DNA from: Nitrososphaerota archaeon
GTDB taxonomy: Archaea; Thermoproteota; Bathyarchaeia; Bathyarchaeales; Bathycorpusculaceae
Length of the DNA: 9,417 nt
Direction of reading: 5' to 3'
Assembly: GCA_031260365.1 (NCBI GenBank)
Contig: JAIRJY010000151.1
Span: forward strand, 1 to 9,417
Part shown: in pieces, positions 1 to 6,798 of the stretch
Position numbering within the stretch: position 1 is the first letter of the stretch
How the letters are laid out: every line of letters begins with the position of its first letter
Made by a program: the position numbers and the translations under genes
The notes under the pieces: generated by a model
What the model saw: only the letters and a program-made list of their open reading frames with translations
Told to the model about the DNA's origin: nothing
The model's database searches: none

Positions 1-122
1 TTTGGTTCACCTAAAACTGTTTCGGCTGGGTATCCTGCGGCTTCGTACTTCTTTTTGCTTCGATAAACTCTTTTTTTGCCGCCTGTTAATTTTCTTTTGC
101 GTAAACTGCTATGAGTAGACAT
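1..122 (-). CDS. rps8e: 30S ribosomal protein S8e, N-terminal part (runs off left edge)
   Basis: Reading the minus strand from the ATG at 122 gives about 40 codons with no stop: it begins MSTHSSLRKRKLTGGKK, and later has YPAETVLGEPK. The block S-L-R-K-x-K-L-T-G-G followed by basic residues and then PAET-x-LGE is the N-terminal signature of archaeal/eukaryotic S8e, a small-subunit ribosomal protein that binds 16S rRNA. The start is supported by an AAAGGA Shine-Dalgarno-like stretch (133-138, minus strand) 10 bases upstream; an ATG at 132 is followed immediately by a stop. The gene follows scpB on the same strand with a gap of about 70 bases, and has its own TATA-like box, so it may be transcribed separately, with the operon, or both. 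Only the first third or so of the usual length is present. Identification from the motif is firm; the rest cannot be judged. Confidence 0.92.
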   Translation of the reverse strand, partial: MSTHSSLRKRKLTGGKKRVYRSKKKYEAAGYPAETVLGEP

Positions 123-132
123 TATTCTACAT

Positions 133-177
133 TCCTTTAATTCGAGTAGTCACTAAAGCTGTTAATTTCCATATAAA
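133..177 (-). promoter_or_regulatory. TATA-like promoter and Shine-Dalgarno for S8e
   Basis: On the minus strand the sequence TTTATATG lies at 170-177. A start site about 25 bases downstream would fall near 148, leaving a leader of about 26 bases that contains AAAGGA (133-138) ahead of the S8e ATG at 122. The spacing fits an archaeal TBP/TFB promoter. The box lies just beyond the scpB stop codon, so S8e could be expressed independently of the condensin operon. This is a sequence match only. Confidence 0.5.
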
Positions 178-192
178 CGTATCCGTTTAAGG

Positions 193-951
193 TTACCTTT
201 CTTCCTTTAATGTGTCACCAAAAATGCGTTTTAATTCGCGTTTCATAGTTGTTGTATCTTGTGTTAGCCCGAAATAGTCTGCAAAGTAATCAGTAGTTTT
301 AAGTGCTAATGAATGTCCTTGTCGTTCTGATGCAATTAATCCCATCTCTTTTAACAGTTTAACGTGATTGTATGCATGTTGACCTCGGACATCAACAACA
401 CGTTTTTGAGTAATAGGTTGTCTAAATGCAATGTATGATAATGTTTTGAGTGGACCAGATGAAAGCAACGGTCGATTAACTAATTTTTTAATAAGTGGTG
501 TAAATTCAGATTTAACTTGTAAGACATATCTTTCATCTTTTAATGCTAAAATTTCCATTGGAGAGTTTCTTGTAATGTATTCTTTCATGATAATTTCTGT
601 ATATTTTTTTACTTTCTTTTTAGAACGACTGTTAACAACTTGACCTAGCTCGTTTATATCTAATGGTCGTCCAGATACATATAGTGCTGCTTCTATAAGT
701 GCCAAGTTTTGTTTTAGTTTTGTTTCAAATTGTGCTGTGTTGTCTGCTTTTGTGTTTTCGTAATCAGCATCTTGATCTGTTTGTGATTGATGTGTCTGTT
801 GATTTACTGTGTTTTCAGACTGGTTGGTGGTTGTCATTGCTGTTTGTTCTATATGTACATTTGTCTGTTCTGTTTCTGTTGTTTGGTTTTGCATTTGTTG
901 CTTTGTTGTTTCTGTTTGAGTTTCATTTGGTTGATTGTCTGGCTTTTCCAA
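193..951 (-). CDS. scpB: Segregation and condensation protein B (ScpB) with Q/T/N-rich N-terminal tail
   Basis: This is the winged-helix (kite) subunit of the SMC-ScpAB condensin; in the family it dimerises and clasps the central part of the ScpA kleisin. Residues about 81-148 (with LIEAALYVSGRPLDINELGQ) form the first winged helix, and residues about 162-229 (with the conserved-type KTLSYIAFRQPITQKRV and the recognition-helix region VRGQHAYNHVKLLKEMGLI) the second. Family members are usually about 170-210 residues; this one has 252 because residues 1-75 are a low-complexity tail in which Gln, Thr and Asn make up about 41 of the first 74 residues. The start used is TTG at 951, inside the last codons of scpA (29-base overlap), with a weak GGGGA about 10 bases upstream. 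In-frame ATGs at residues 20 and 39 have no better ribosome site, so the true start is uncertain although the domain identity is not. It is the last condensin gene of the operon. Confidence 0.93.
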   Translation of the reverse strand: MEKPDNQPNETQTETTKQQMQNQTTETEQTNVHIEQTAMTTTNQSENTVNQQTHQSQTDQDADYENTKADNTAQFETKLKQNLALIEAALYVSGRPLDINELGQVVNSRSKKKVKKYTEIIMKEYITRNSPMEILALKDERYVLQVKSEFTPLIKKLVNRPLLSSGPLKTLSYIAFRQPITQKRVVDVRGQHAYNHVKLLKEMGLIASERQGHSLALKTTDYFADYFGLTQDTTTMKRELKRIFGDTLKEER

Positions 952-1657
952 CTTTTAGATTCCCCACTGCGATGTATAATTCTTCTGTTTCTTCATTTTG
1001 CCACAAGCTTACTAAACCGTCTTGTGCTAGAAAAAGTAGATAAATAAATGTTCTTAATGCTTCTATACGAGTTGCGCCTTTTGTTAGTGTTGAAAAATCA
1101 ATTATTCCTTGCCCGTGTACTTTTTCAACTAATAAGGCGTAAAGCTGTTCAACTTGGATCTCTAATTCGGCTATGAATCTGTCGAATTGTGGAAGTAAAT
1201 CTGAGACTATTGGTAAAACTGGTGTTTGAACTACAGTTCTATCTAATCGGGAAATTTTTTCACCTTTTAGTACTTCATCTAAGACTTCGAGTAGATGTTG
1301 AATAGTTGTTGATGTTAATTCATGTCGGAGAGGTAGAAATAGTGGTGGTGGAACGAAGTCTGGTGGAAGTTTTGGCGCTGTTGGTGAGGGAGGATCATTT
1401 AGGGTTAGGAGTAGTTTGGATTTCATGAGGTAAATTAATGCAGATGAGTCTAATGCAACGCCTGAGGCTCTAAAGTCCACTTTTTCGGTGTGATCCATTT
1501 CAGTAAGAAACGAACGTAGTAAGTATGCAATGTTGATGTTCCACGGGGTGCCAAGTTTTTCAAGTTTACTTAGTTCAAAGAGAATGTTCCAAGGTGGTCG
1601 TAGGTAGAATGGTCTACGAGATGGTGCAGTTTGGGTTGGTGATGTTGTTGTGGACAT
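923..1657 (-). CDS. scpA: Segregation and condensation protein A (ScpA, kleisin)
   Basis: The 244-residue protein is the kleisin that bridges the two SMC heads and recruits ScpB. Residues about 20-85 form the N-terminal helical domain (WNILFELSKLEKLGTPWNI, then ALIYLMKSKLLL, the family's usual 'MKSKLLL' end), which contacts the SMC neck. A proline-rich linker follows (about 88-110), then a central helical part. The C-terminal winged helix (about 185-235, containing IDFSTLTKGATRIEALRTFIYLLFLAQDGLV) caps the other SMC head. Length is normal for archaeal ScpA. The ATG at 1657 shares one base with the smc stop (TAATG), and an AGGAG-type site lies 13 bases upstream inside the smc 3' end, so translation is probably coupled. 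The 3' end overlaps scpB by 29 bases. The N-terminus (about 15 residues) is Ser/Thr/Pro-rich. Confidence 0.95.
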   Translation of the reverse strand: MSTTTSPTQTAPSRRPFYLRPPWNILFELSKLEKLGTPWNINIAYLLRSFLTEMDHTEKVDFRASGVALDSSALIYLMKSKLLLTLNDPPSPTAPKLPPDFVPPPLFLPLRHELTSTTIQHLLEVLDEVLKGEKISRLDRTVVQTPVLPIVSDLLPQFDRFIAELEIQVEQLYALLVEKVHGQGIIDFSTLTKGATRIEALRTFIYLLFLAQDGLVSLWQNEETEELYIAVGNLKVGKARQSTK

Positions 1658-4600
1658 TACCTAGATAACTCTCCTTTTGTTGGTGCTTCTGGCGGAAATT
1701 TTGCTGTTACAACATTTGATATGCCATTACGTTCGTAGACACCATAAACTTTTTGGGCTTTGTTAACCATTTCAGGTCGTAGGCTGATAACTATAAATTG
1801 TGTTTCAGATGCTTCTTCAAGTAGTAACTCGGCAAGTTTAGTTGTATGAAATGCGTCTAAGTGTGCATCTGCTTCGTCAAGTACGTAAAAAGATGTGGGT
1901 GAGAACTCTTTAAGGCTGAAGATGAATGCAACTGTTGAGCATGAGCGCTCACCACCACTAGCTCCACTGACAACAATTGAAGGTTTATTGGGAAACTGAA
2001 CCATCATGTCTATACCTCCAACGAATGGGTCGTCAGGGTTTTCTAGTTTTAGTATGGCAGTTCCGCCGCCAGATAGTTTATCAAAGTAGCCCTTGAGGCT
2101 GTTGTTAATTTTGTCAAATGCGGTCATGAAGATTTTGCGTTTTTTTGAGTCAATTTCGTCCATGAATGCAACGATGGCCTGTTTTTCGCGTTCTAGTTCA
2201 TTTAAGCGTACTGAGAGTTCACGGTATCGTGAGGTTTGGTCATCGTAGTGGTTGAGTGCAAGTTGGTTAATGCCTCCTATGCGTTCAAGTTCATATTGCA
2301 TCATGCGTATGGTCGTGTCCGCATCTTCTACTTGTCTTTGGTTAACTTCAAATGCTTGTTTAAAACCGTACTGTGTAAGTTGGTTTTGCAGGTTTTGTTG
2401 TCGTAAGTTGCCTGTTTGAGCTGTTAGTGTTAACTGGTTAAGTAGTGTGTCTGCTTGTTCATATTCGTTGTCTAACAGGCGTAGCTCATCGTCGATAGTA
2501 TCAATTTGGTTAGTAAACTTTTTTGATTCTTCGCGTGCAGAAAAAACAGTGTTAGATAGTTCAATACGGCTTTTTTCTAAATCGTCATGCTCTTTTTTTG
2601 TGTTGTCTCTTTTTTGTATGGCTTCCGTGAGTTCTTTTTCGAGTTTCTTCTTCTGTTGTTCAACTTTAGATAATTGAATTTTAATATTTTGATAGCCTAC
2701 ACGAAGAACTTGGTCGAATTTAGCTTGTTGTGTGTCTGTTTCAGTTTTCAGAGAGCCTAGTTGTTGTTTTAAACTGTTCATTTCTTCGCCAACACGTTCT
2801 CGTTCAACTTCAAGTTTTTGAATATGGCTAACGTCCGTTTTTTTACGTAATTCTCCAAGTTCAATATGATTTTTCTGTAGAGACTTTTTAATTGAGTTAC
2901 GTTCTGACATATACACATTCATGCGACCCTTGTACGAGGCGATTTCGCGTTCTAGTTTTCCACTGTATTTTCCCGTTTGGCGAATGTTGATTTGAGTACG
3001 TTTAGCACTGCGTCTAATTCTAATGACTTCTCTGTCTAATGTAGTGATGAATTCGCTAAGTCGTGTCATTTCAATTTTGGCGTATTCAATTTCTTCGTCT
3101 ATATTTATTATGTCTGAACCTCTTTGTGATAGATGTGTTTGAAGAGCGTTTACTGCTTCATCAAGGCTTTTTAATGCGTTTTCGCTTGGAATAATTGTTG
3201 AAAAATCAATTGGGGCACGATAAAATCCGCTTTCAAAAGCTCCTGTTTCGTACAAGTCTCCGTTTATCGTTACCGAGCGATGTCCATTGTTTGAAAGTGT
3301 GAAACCGATTTTATCATTTGTCACTACAGCTGTATCGCCAAAAACATAGTCAACTGCCGATTCGACATTTTTATCGTATTTAATAAATGCTGTAAGTTGA
3401 CCAATTACTCCTTCCTGCATAGGTGCAAGTTTTGTTTTACGTGGCATTGTTCCTTGTAGCGGTATTATTTTGATTCTGCCCAATTTCATGCGGCGTAAAG
3501 TTTCGGCGCACATGAAGGCGGCATTAACATCTTTTACTATTAATGCGTCAAGCCACCCAGCGGCGGCGGCTTCAATGGCTTTTTTATAGTTTTTGTCAAT
3601 TTTAATTAAGCTGCGAAGTCTTCCCTGGATATCTTTGATTGCGCCAATATCGCCCATTTCTTCGATGCTGCGTAACGCTTTTTCTTCTTGTGCTATGGTT
3701 GCGGCTAGATCTTTTTGTGTTGCAAATTCTATTACTGCGTCTTTAGCGGAACGTGCGATACGTTCAGCATCAGCAATTTCTTTTTGAACGAGTTCTTTTT
3801 GGTCAACTTTACGGCTAATTGTGTTTTCTAGAGTCTTTACTTGATTTTTTTGGTCTCTTTGTACTTGTTCGAGTTCATCAAGTGATTTTTCGAGTTCTGA
3901 AAGATTCGTAAGAAACTTTTCTTTACGTACCGTGAGATTTTTGAGGCGACCCACACAAATTCGCATTGCAGACTTGTCTTTAGTGTATTCAGATCGCAGG
4001 TATGCTAATCGTTTAGTATGGTTCTCCATTTGTATTTCTACACCGCGTACTTTATGGCTATTATCTCCTAGACCTTCCCAAAGCTGAACGGTTTCTTTAG
4101 CTAATGATTCATGTATAGTTTCTTTTTCGGTAATTTGTATTCTGAGTTTTTCATACTCTGCTTTGCAGGCGCGAATTTTTAGTCTGTTCTCTTTTATTTC
4201 GCTTTGAAGTGTGTCATAGCTTTCTTGATTATTTTGTGTGACTCTCTTTAAGCTTTCAAGACTTGCTTGGCTAGAACTGATTTGTGTTGTTAATACTGTT
4301 AGTTGCGTTTTTAACTCGCCAATATTTACTTGAACTCTGAGAATTTGGCTCCCGCCTTCTTCTAGGGTTTCTCCACTGAGTTTACGCCATTCGCCTTCAA
4401 TTTCGTGTCGTTTGGTTCTGCGGAGTTCACGTTGACCCTTAAGTTTGTTAACAAGTGTTTGCGCTTTTTCAATGTTAGACGTTGATTCATTTAGTTGTTC
4501 GTTTAGTTGTATGATCTCATTTGAAATTTTTATGGCTTGAAATTTTTTTGTTTCTTCTTGGATAAAATTGTATCGTGAAAGTTGGTTGCGTTGGCGTTCT

Positions 4601-5226
4601 AAATCGTCAAGGCGATTTTGGACTTCATCAATCCTTCCCATAGCTGTACGAATACTTATGTCGGCAGACCGTAGTTTTTCTTCTGCTTCAGCTTTTTCTG
4701 CCTCATATTGACCGATGCCAATGAGATCTTCAATAATTTTTCGGCGTTCCGGTGGTGAGATGTCTGTTAAACGAGTAATTTGACCCTGAGAAATGATGTT
4801 TTGGCTCATACTGCTAATAGCGGCAATGGAGAGTTTTTCTATGATATATGAGCGGCTTACTCTTCTACCATTTAATCGGTAAACACTTTGACCACTGCGG
4901 TAAACTTCTCTGGAAATGGTTACAGTAGATGTATCTACTGGCATTACGCCATCTGTGTTGTCAAATTGAACGACAACTTTTGCCATTTTGGACTTTTCTA
5001 CGCCACTCTTTTCCGAGCCATGAAAAATTAGTTTTGAAGCGTTATCCGCTCTCATTCTTTTTGTACTTAGTTCTCCAAGTGAGAACAGAAGAGCGTCCAT
5101 TATGTTAGATTTACCGCTACCATTTGGACCAGTGATTGCTGTGAACCCCTTCTCTAGATTCACTTTTACGGTTTGTGGTCCAAAAGACTTGAAGCCTTTT
5201 AACTCAATTCTTTTAATGTGCGGCAA
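1657..5226 (-). CDS. smc: Chromosome segregation ATPase SMC
   Basis: A full-length 1189-residue SMC. In order: an N-terminal ATPase half with Walker A GPNGSGKS (33-40) and a Q-loop around Q147 (NIISQGQI), followed by the conserved SPPERRKIIEDLIGIGQYE; coiled coil about 170-520; hinge about 525-675 (starting MGDIGAI, with SVTINGDLYETG near its end); returning coiled coil about 680-1020; and a C-terminal half with the ABC signature SGGERS (1090-1095), Walker B FYVLDEAD (1113-1120) with catalytic E1118, DAHLD D-loop and ISLRPEMV near the end. It dimerises through the hinge and uses ATP to compact DNA and drive chromosome segregation. The start is TTG at 5226: MPHIKRIELKGFKSFG aligns with the usual SMC N-terminus and AAGGA lies 5 bases upstream. 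It is the first gene of the smc-scpA-scpB operon. Small deviations: Ala instead of the common Leu before SGGE, and Gly-Phe where a hinge Gly-Gly is usual. Confidence 0.98.
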   Translation of the reverse strand: MPHIKRIELKGFKSFGPQTVKVNLEKGFTAITGPNGSGKSNIMDALLFSLGELSTKRMRADNASKLIFHGSEKSGVEKSKMAKVVVQFDNTDGVMPVDTSTVTISREVYRSGQSVYRLNGRRVSRSYIIEKLSIAAISSMSQNIISQGQITRLTDISPPERRKIIEDLIGIGQYEAEKAEAEEKLRSADISIRTAMGRIDEVQNRLDDLERQRNQLSRYNFIQEETKKFQAIKISNEIIQLNEQLNESTSNIEKAQTLVNKLKGQRELRRTKRHEIEGEWRKLSGETLEEGGSQILRVQVNIGELKTQLTVLTTQISSSQASLESLKRVTQNNQESYDTLQSEIKENRLKIRACKAEYEKLRIQITEKETIHESLAKETVQLWEGLGDNSHKVRGVEIQMENHTKRLAYLRSEYTKDKSAMRICVGRLKNLTVRKEKFLTNLSELEKSLDELEQVQRDQKNQVKTLENTISRKVDQKELVQKEIADAERIARSAKDAVIEFATQKDLAATIAQEEKALRSIEEMGDIGAIKDIQGRLRSLIKIDKNYKKAIEAAAAGWLDALIVKDVNAAFMCAETLRRMKLGRIKIIPLQGTMPRKTKLAPMQEGVIGQLTAFIKYDKNVESAVDYVFGDTAVVTNDKIGFTLSNNGHRSVTINGDLYETGAFESGFYRAPIDFSTIIPSENALKSLDEAVNALQTHLSQRGSDIINIDEEIEYAKIEMTRLSEFITTLDREVIRIRRSAKRTQINIRQTGKYSGKLEREIASYKGRMNVYMSERNSIKKSLQKNHIELGELRKKTDVSHIQKLEVERERVGEEMNSLKQQLGSLKTETDTQQAKFDQVLRVGYQNIKIQLSKVEQQKKKLEKELTEAIQKRDNTKKEHDDLEKSRIELSNTVFSAREESKKFTNQIDTIDDELRLLDNEYEQADTLLNQLTLTAQTGNLRQQNLQNQLTQYGFKQAFEVNQRQVEDADTTIRMMQYELERIGGINQLALNHYDDQTSRYRELSVRLNELEREKQAIVAFMDEIDSKKRKIFMTAFDKINNSLKGYFDKLSGGGTAILKLENPDDPFVGGIDMMVQFPNKPSIVVSGASGGERSCSTVAFIFSLKEFSPTSFYVLDEADAHLDAFHTTKLAELLLEEASETQFIVISLRPEMVNKAQKVYGVYERNGISNVVTAKFPPEAPTKGELSR

Positions 5227-5523
5227 TTCAGTCCTTATCCTTTAATAACCCTTTTTAATTAAATATGTCGTCATCGTAAGTATAAAAGTTTATACGCATG
5301 CTGCTATGATTACGCCAGTTTATCATATTTTATTCACCTGATTAATTATGTTATATGATAGCTTAAAGTAGAGTTGTTCCTGAAATTGTTTTAGCATAAA
5401 GATGTAGTGAAAAATCATCAGTTTTAATTTGGCTATATTTTCTTTGAGATTTTTTGGTTGGATATAGTGTTCTTAATTAGAATTTGTGGTAAACTTTTTC
5501 TGTTTGTAGATTAACTGTAACTT
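5227..5523. other. Divergent intergenic region between smc and the metallopeptidase-like gene
   Basis: The 297 bases separate the two divergently transcribed genes. The smc-proximal part holds the palindromic TATA element described separately. The remaining roughly 230 bases are A/T-rich, with only very short open frames (the longest seen on the minus strand is about 23 codons, beginning near 5325) and no tRNA-like or obvious stable hairpin. TATA-like stretches on the plus strand (for example CTATATTTT near 5432-5440) could serve the downstream gene but none has convincing spacing. Confidence 0.5.
5231..5295 (-). promoter_or_regulatory. Probable smc operon promoter: palindromic TATA element and Shine-Dalgarno
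   Basis: GTATAAAAGTTTATAC at 5280-5295 is a perfect 7+7 bp inverted repeat (GTATAAA / TTTATAC) with a 2-base spacer. Read on the minus strand, TTTTATA (5281-5287) is a TATA-like box that would place transcription start near 5259. This gives a leader of about 33 bases containing AAGGA (5232-5236), 5 bases before the smc TTG. A second A/T-rich stretch (ATTTAATTAAA, near 5254-5264) is an alternative box but would leave almost no leader. The symmetry means TBP could in principle bind in either orientation. Confidence 0.45.
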
Positions 5524-6792
5524 ATGGAGATAGCAACTGGAGTTAAACAAAAAATCATAGGTGTTATAACAGTACTTACAATATTTATTATTCTTGGAGC
5601 CTTGTTTATTTCTGAGCGTCCTCAAAATTCTGAGTTATTAGCATATGAAGCACAGTTACAAAAAATTTTTGAGGATGCTAAAAACCAGTTTGAGTATATT
5701 CGTAATGTAACTTTGCCTTCGGAAATTAAACTTTTTGTTTACACTAAGCAACAAGCTATAGATAGATGGGGTGAAGACAGCTTTGGTTTGGATGCATCAA
5801 ATGTTTTAAGGCAAGAAAACATTTACAAGAGTTTGTTTTTGATAGAAGAAAACGAAAGTCTTGATGGTGTCATAATGGATTGGGTGGCAAGTTGGACTGC
5901 TGTTTCAGTTGGTAACGAAATTTATGTGATATATGAGAATTATTGGCCATGGGATATGCCTAATGCTGAAGCTGTTTTGATACATGAACTTACGCATGTT
6001 TGGCAGGCTGCTCTTCCGGTTCCAACTAGTTATGATGTTAATAGAGCGTATAATGCATTACTGGAGGGTGATGCTGTTTACATGGCTGATTATTATAAAG
6101 CTCAATATAACAATAGTACACGTTTGAATTATGCTAATAGTTTGTTTATTTCACTAGTTTTTCCACAGTTAAACGCTGCTGTTTATCCGAGCGTTTCTGA
6201 TACAGTTTCCACTTTGAACTTGTTTTCTTATACTTATGGTAAATCGTTTGTCTCTACACTTATAGACAACGGTGGTTGGGATCAGTTGAATCAAAGTTAT
6301 TTGTTTGAGTACGTTCCAAGTGCAACTGCGCATATTCTTCATTTCGATAAATACTTCGCAGGTGAAACAGCAATTTTTGTTCTTGCACCTATACCTGTTG
6401 ATAATAATTGGGTGAGAATACCTAGTAGTTATGGATATTTATCTGATACTTATGGCGAATTTTTTGTTTATGTAATGCTAAATAATTGGCTCTCTGATAG
6501 TAAAGCTCAGGAAGTAGCATCAGGATGGGCTGGAGATAGCTTTTCTTATTATGAGAAGGATTGTGATTTTCTGTTTGTTTGGAACATCACTTGGAGTAGT
6601 ACAGAATGTGCTTCTGAATTTACGCAAGCTTTCTCTGAGATGCTAAATATTGTACAAGCAAACCCTCAAGGGGACTTTTGGTTTACTAATGGGCGATATC
6701 TTACTTTATCTTGGAACCCGAATGAAAAGTCCACTCTTATTTTGTGTTCAACTGATCAAACTGTTATAGATCCTTCACTTTTTACTTGTTAA
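5524..6792 (+). CDS. Membrane-anchored HExxH zinc-metallopeptidase-like protein
   Basis: The 422-residue protein starts with a short charged segment and one hydrophobic helix (residues about 10-29, IIGVITVLTIFIILGALFI), then a long region predicted to lie outside the cell. The key motif is LIHELTHVWQ: H154, E155 and H158 form the HExxH zinc site and general base. ALLEGDAVYMADYY follows, with E181 placed 23 residues later as the likely third ligand (gluzincin arrangement). The C-terminal part has GEFFVYVMLNNWLS and then SGWAGDSF (about 333-340). This resembles the 'L-G-E/W ... A-A-x-G-W-G-G-D' ending I recall from archaeal and Chloroflexi surface proteins of the Hvo_1808-like type with the same HExxH...EGD core. 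Substrate is unknown. The ATG at 5524 has no Shine-Dalgarno, so it may be leaderless. Its stop lies 6 bases from the stop of the converging gene. The metal site is seen; peptidase activity and family membership are inferred. Confidence 0.78.
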   Translation: MEIATGVKQKIIGVITVLTIFIILGALFISERPQNSELLAYEAQLQKIFEDAKNQFEYIRNVTLPSEIKLFVYTKQQAIDRWGEDSFGLDASNVLRQENIYKSLFLIEENESLDGVIMDWVASWTAVSVGNEIYVIYENYWPWDMPNAEAVLIHELTHVWQAALPVPTSYDVNRAYNALLEGDAVYMADYYKAQYNNSTRLNYANSLFISLVFPQLNAAVYPSVSDTVSTLNLFSYTYGKSFVSTLIDNGGWDQLNQSYLFEYVPSATAHILHFDKYFAGETAIFVLAPIPVDNNWVRIPSSYGYLSDTYGEFFVYVMLNNWLSDSKAQEVASGWAGDSFSYYEKDCDFLFVWNITWSSTECASEFTQAFSEMLNIVQANPQGDFWFTNGRYLTLSWNPNEKSTLILCSTDQTVIDPSLFTC

Positions 6793-6798
6793 ATTAAG

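Noticed and set aside
699..1047. Overlapping plus-strand frames rich in Cys, Leu and Phe opposite scpB and the scpA end.
   Set aside because: They are mirror images of the Q/T-rich ScpB tail, lack ribosome sites and have no protein-like domain pattern, whereas the minus-strand genes are recognised.
3050..3065. GTAGTGATGA resembling a box C of a C/D-type guide RNA.
   Set aside because: It lies inside the smc coding sequence and no matching box D, D' or C' with correct spacing was found.
5304..5317. ATGATTACGCCA, identical over 12 bases to the start of the lacZ-alpha region of common cloning vectors, with a GCATGC nearby.
   Set aside because: The match breaks on both sides (T before instead of C, G after instead of A) and surrounding bases differ. 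The flanks are ordinary A/T-rich intergenic sequence, so chance is more likely than vector contamination.
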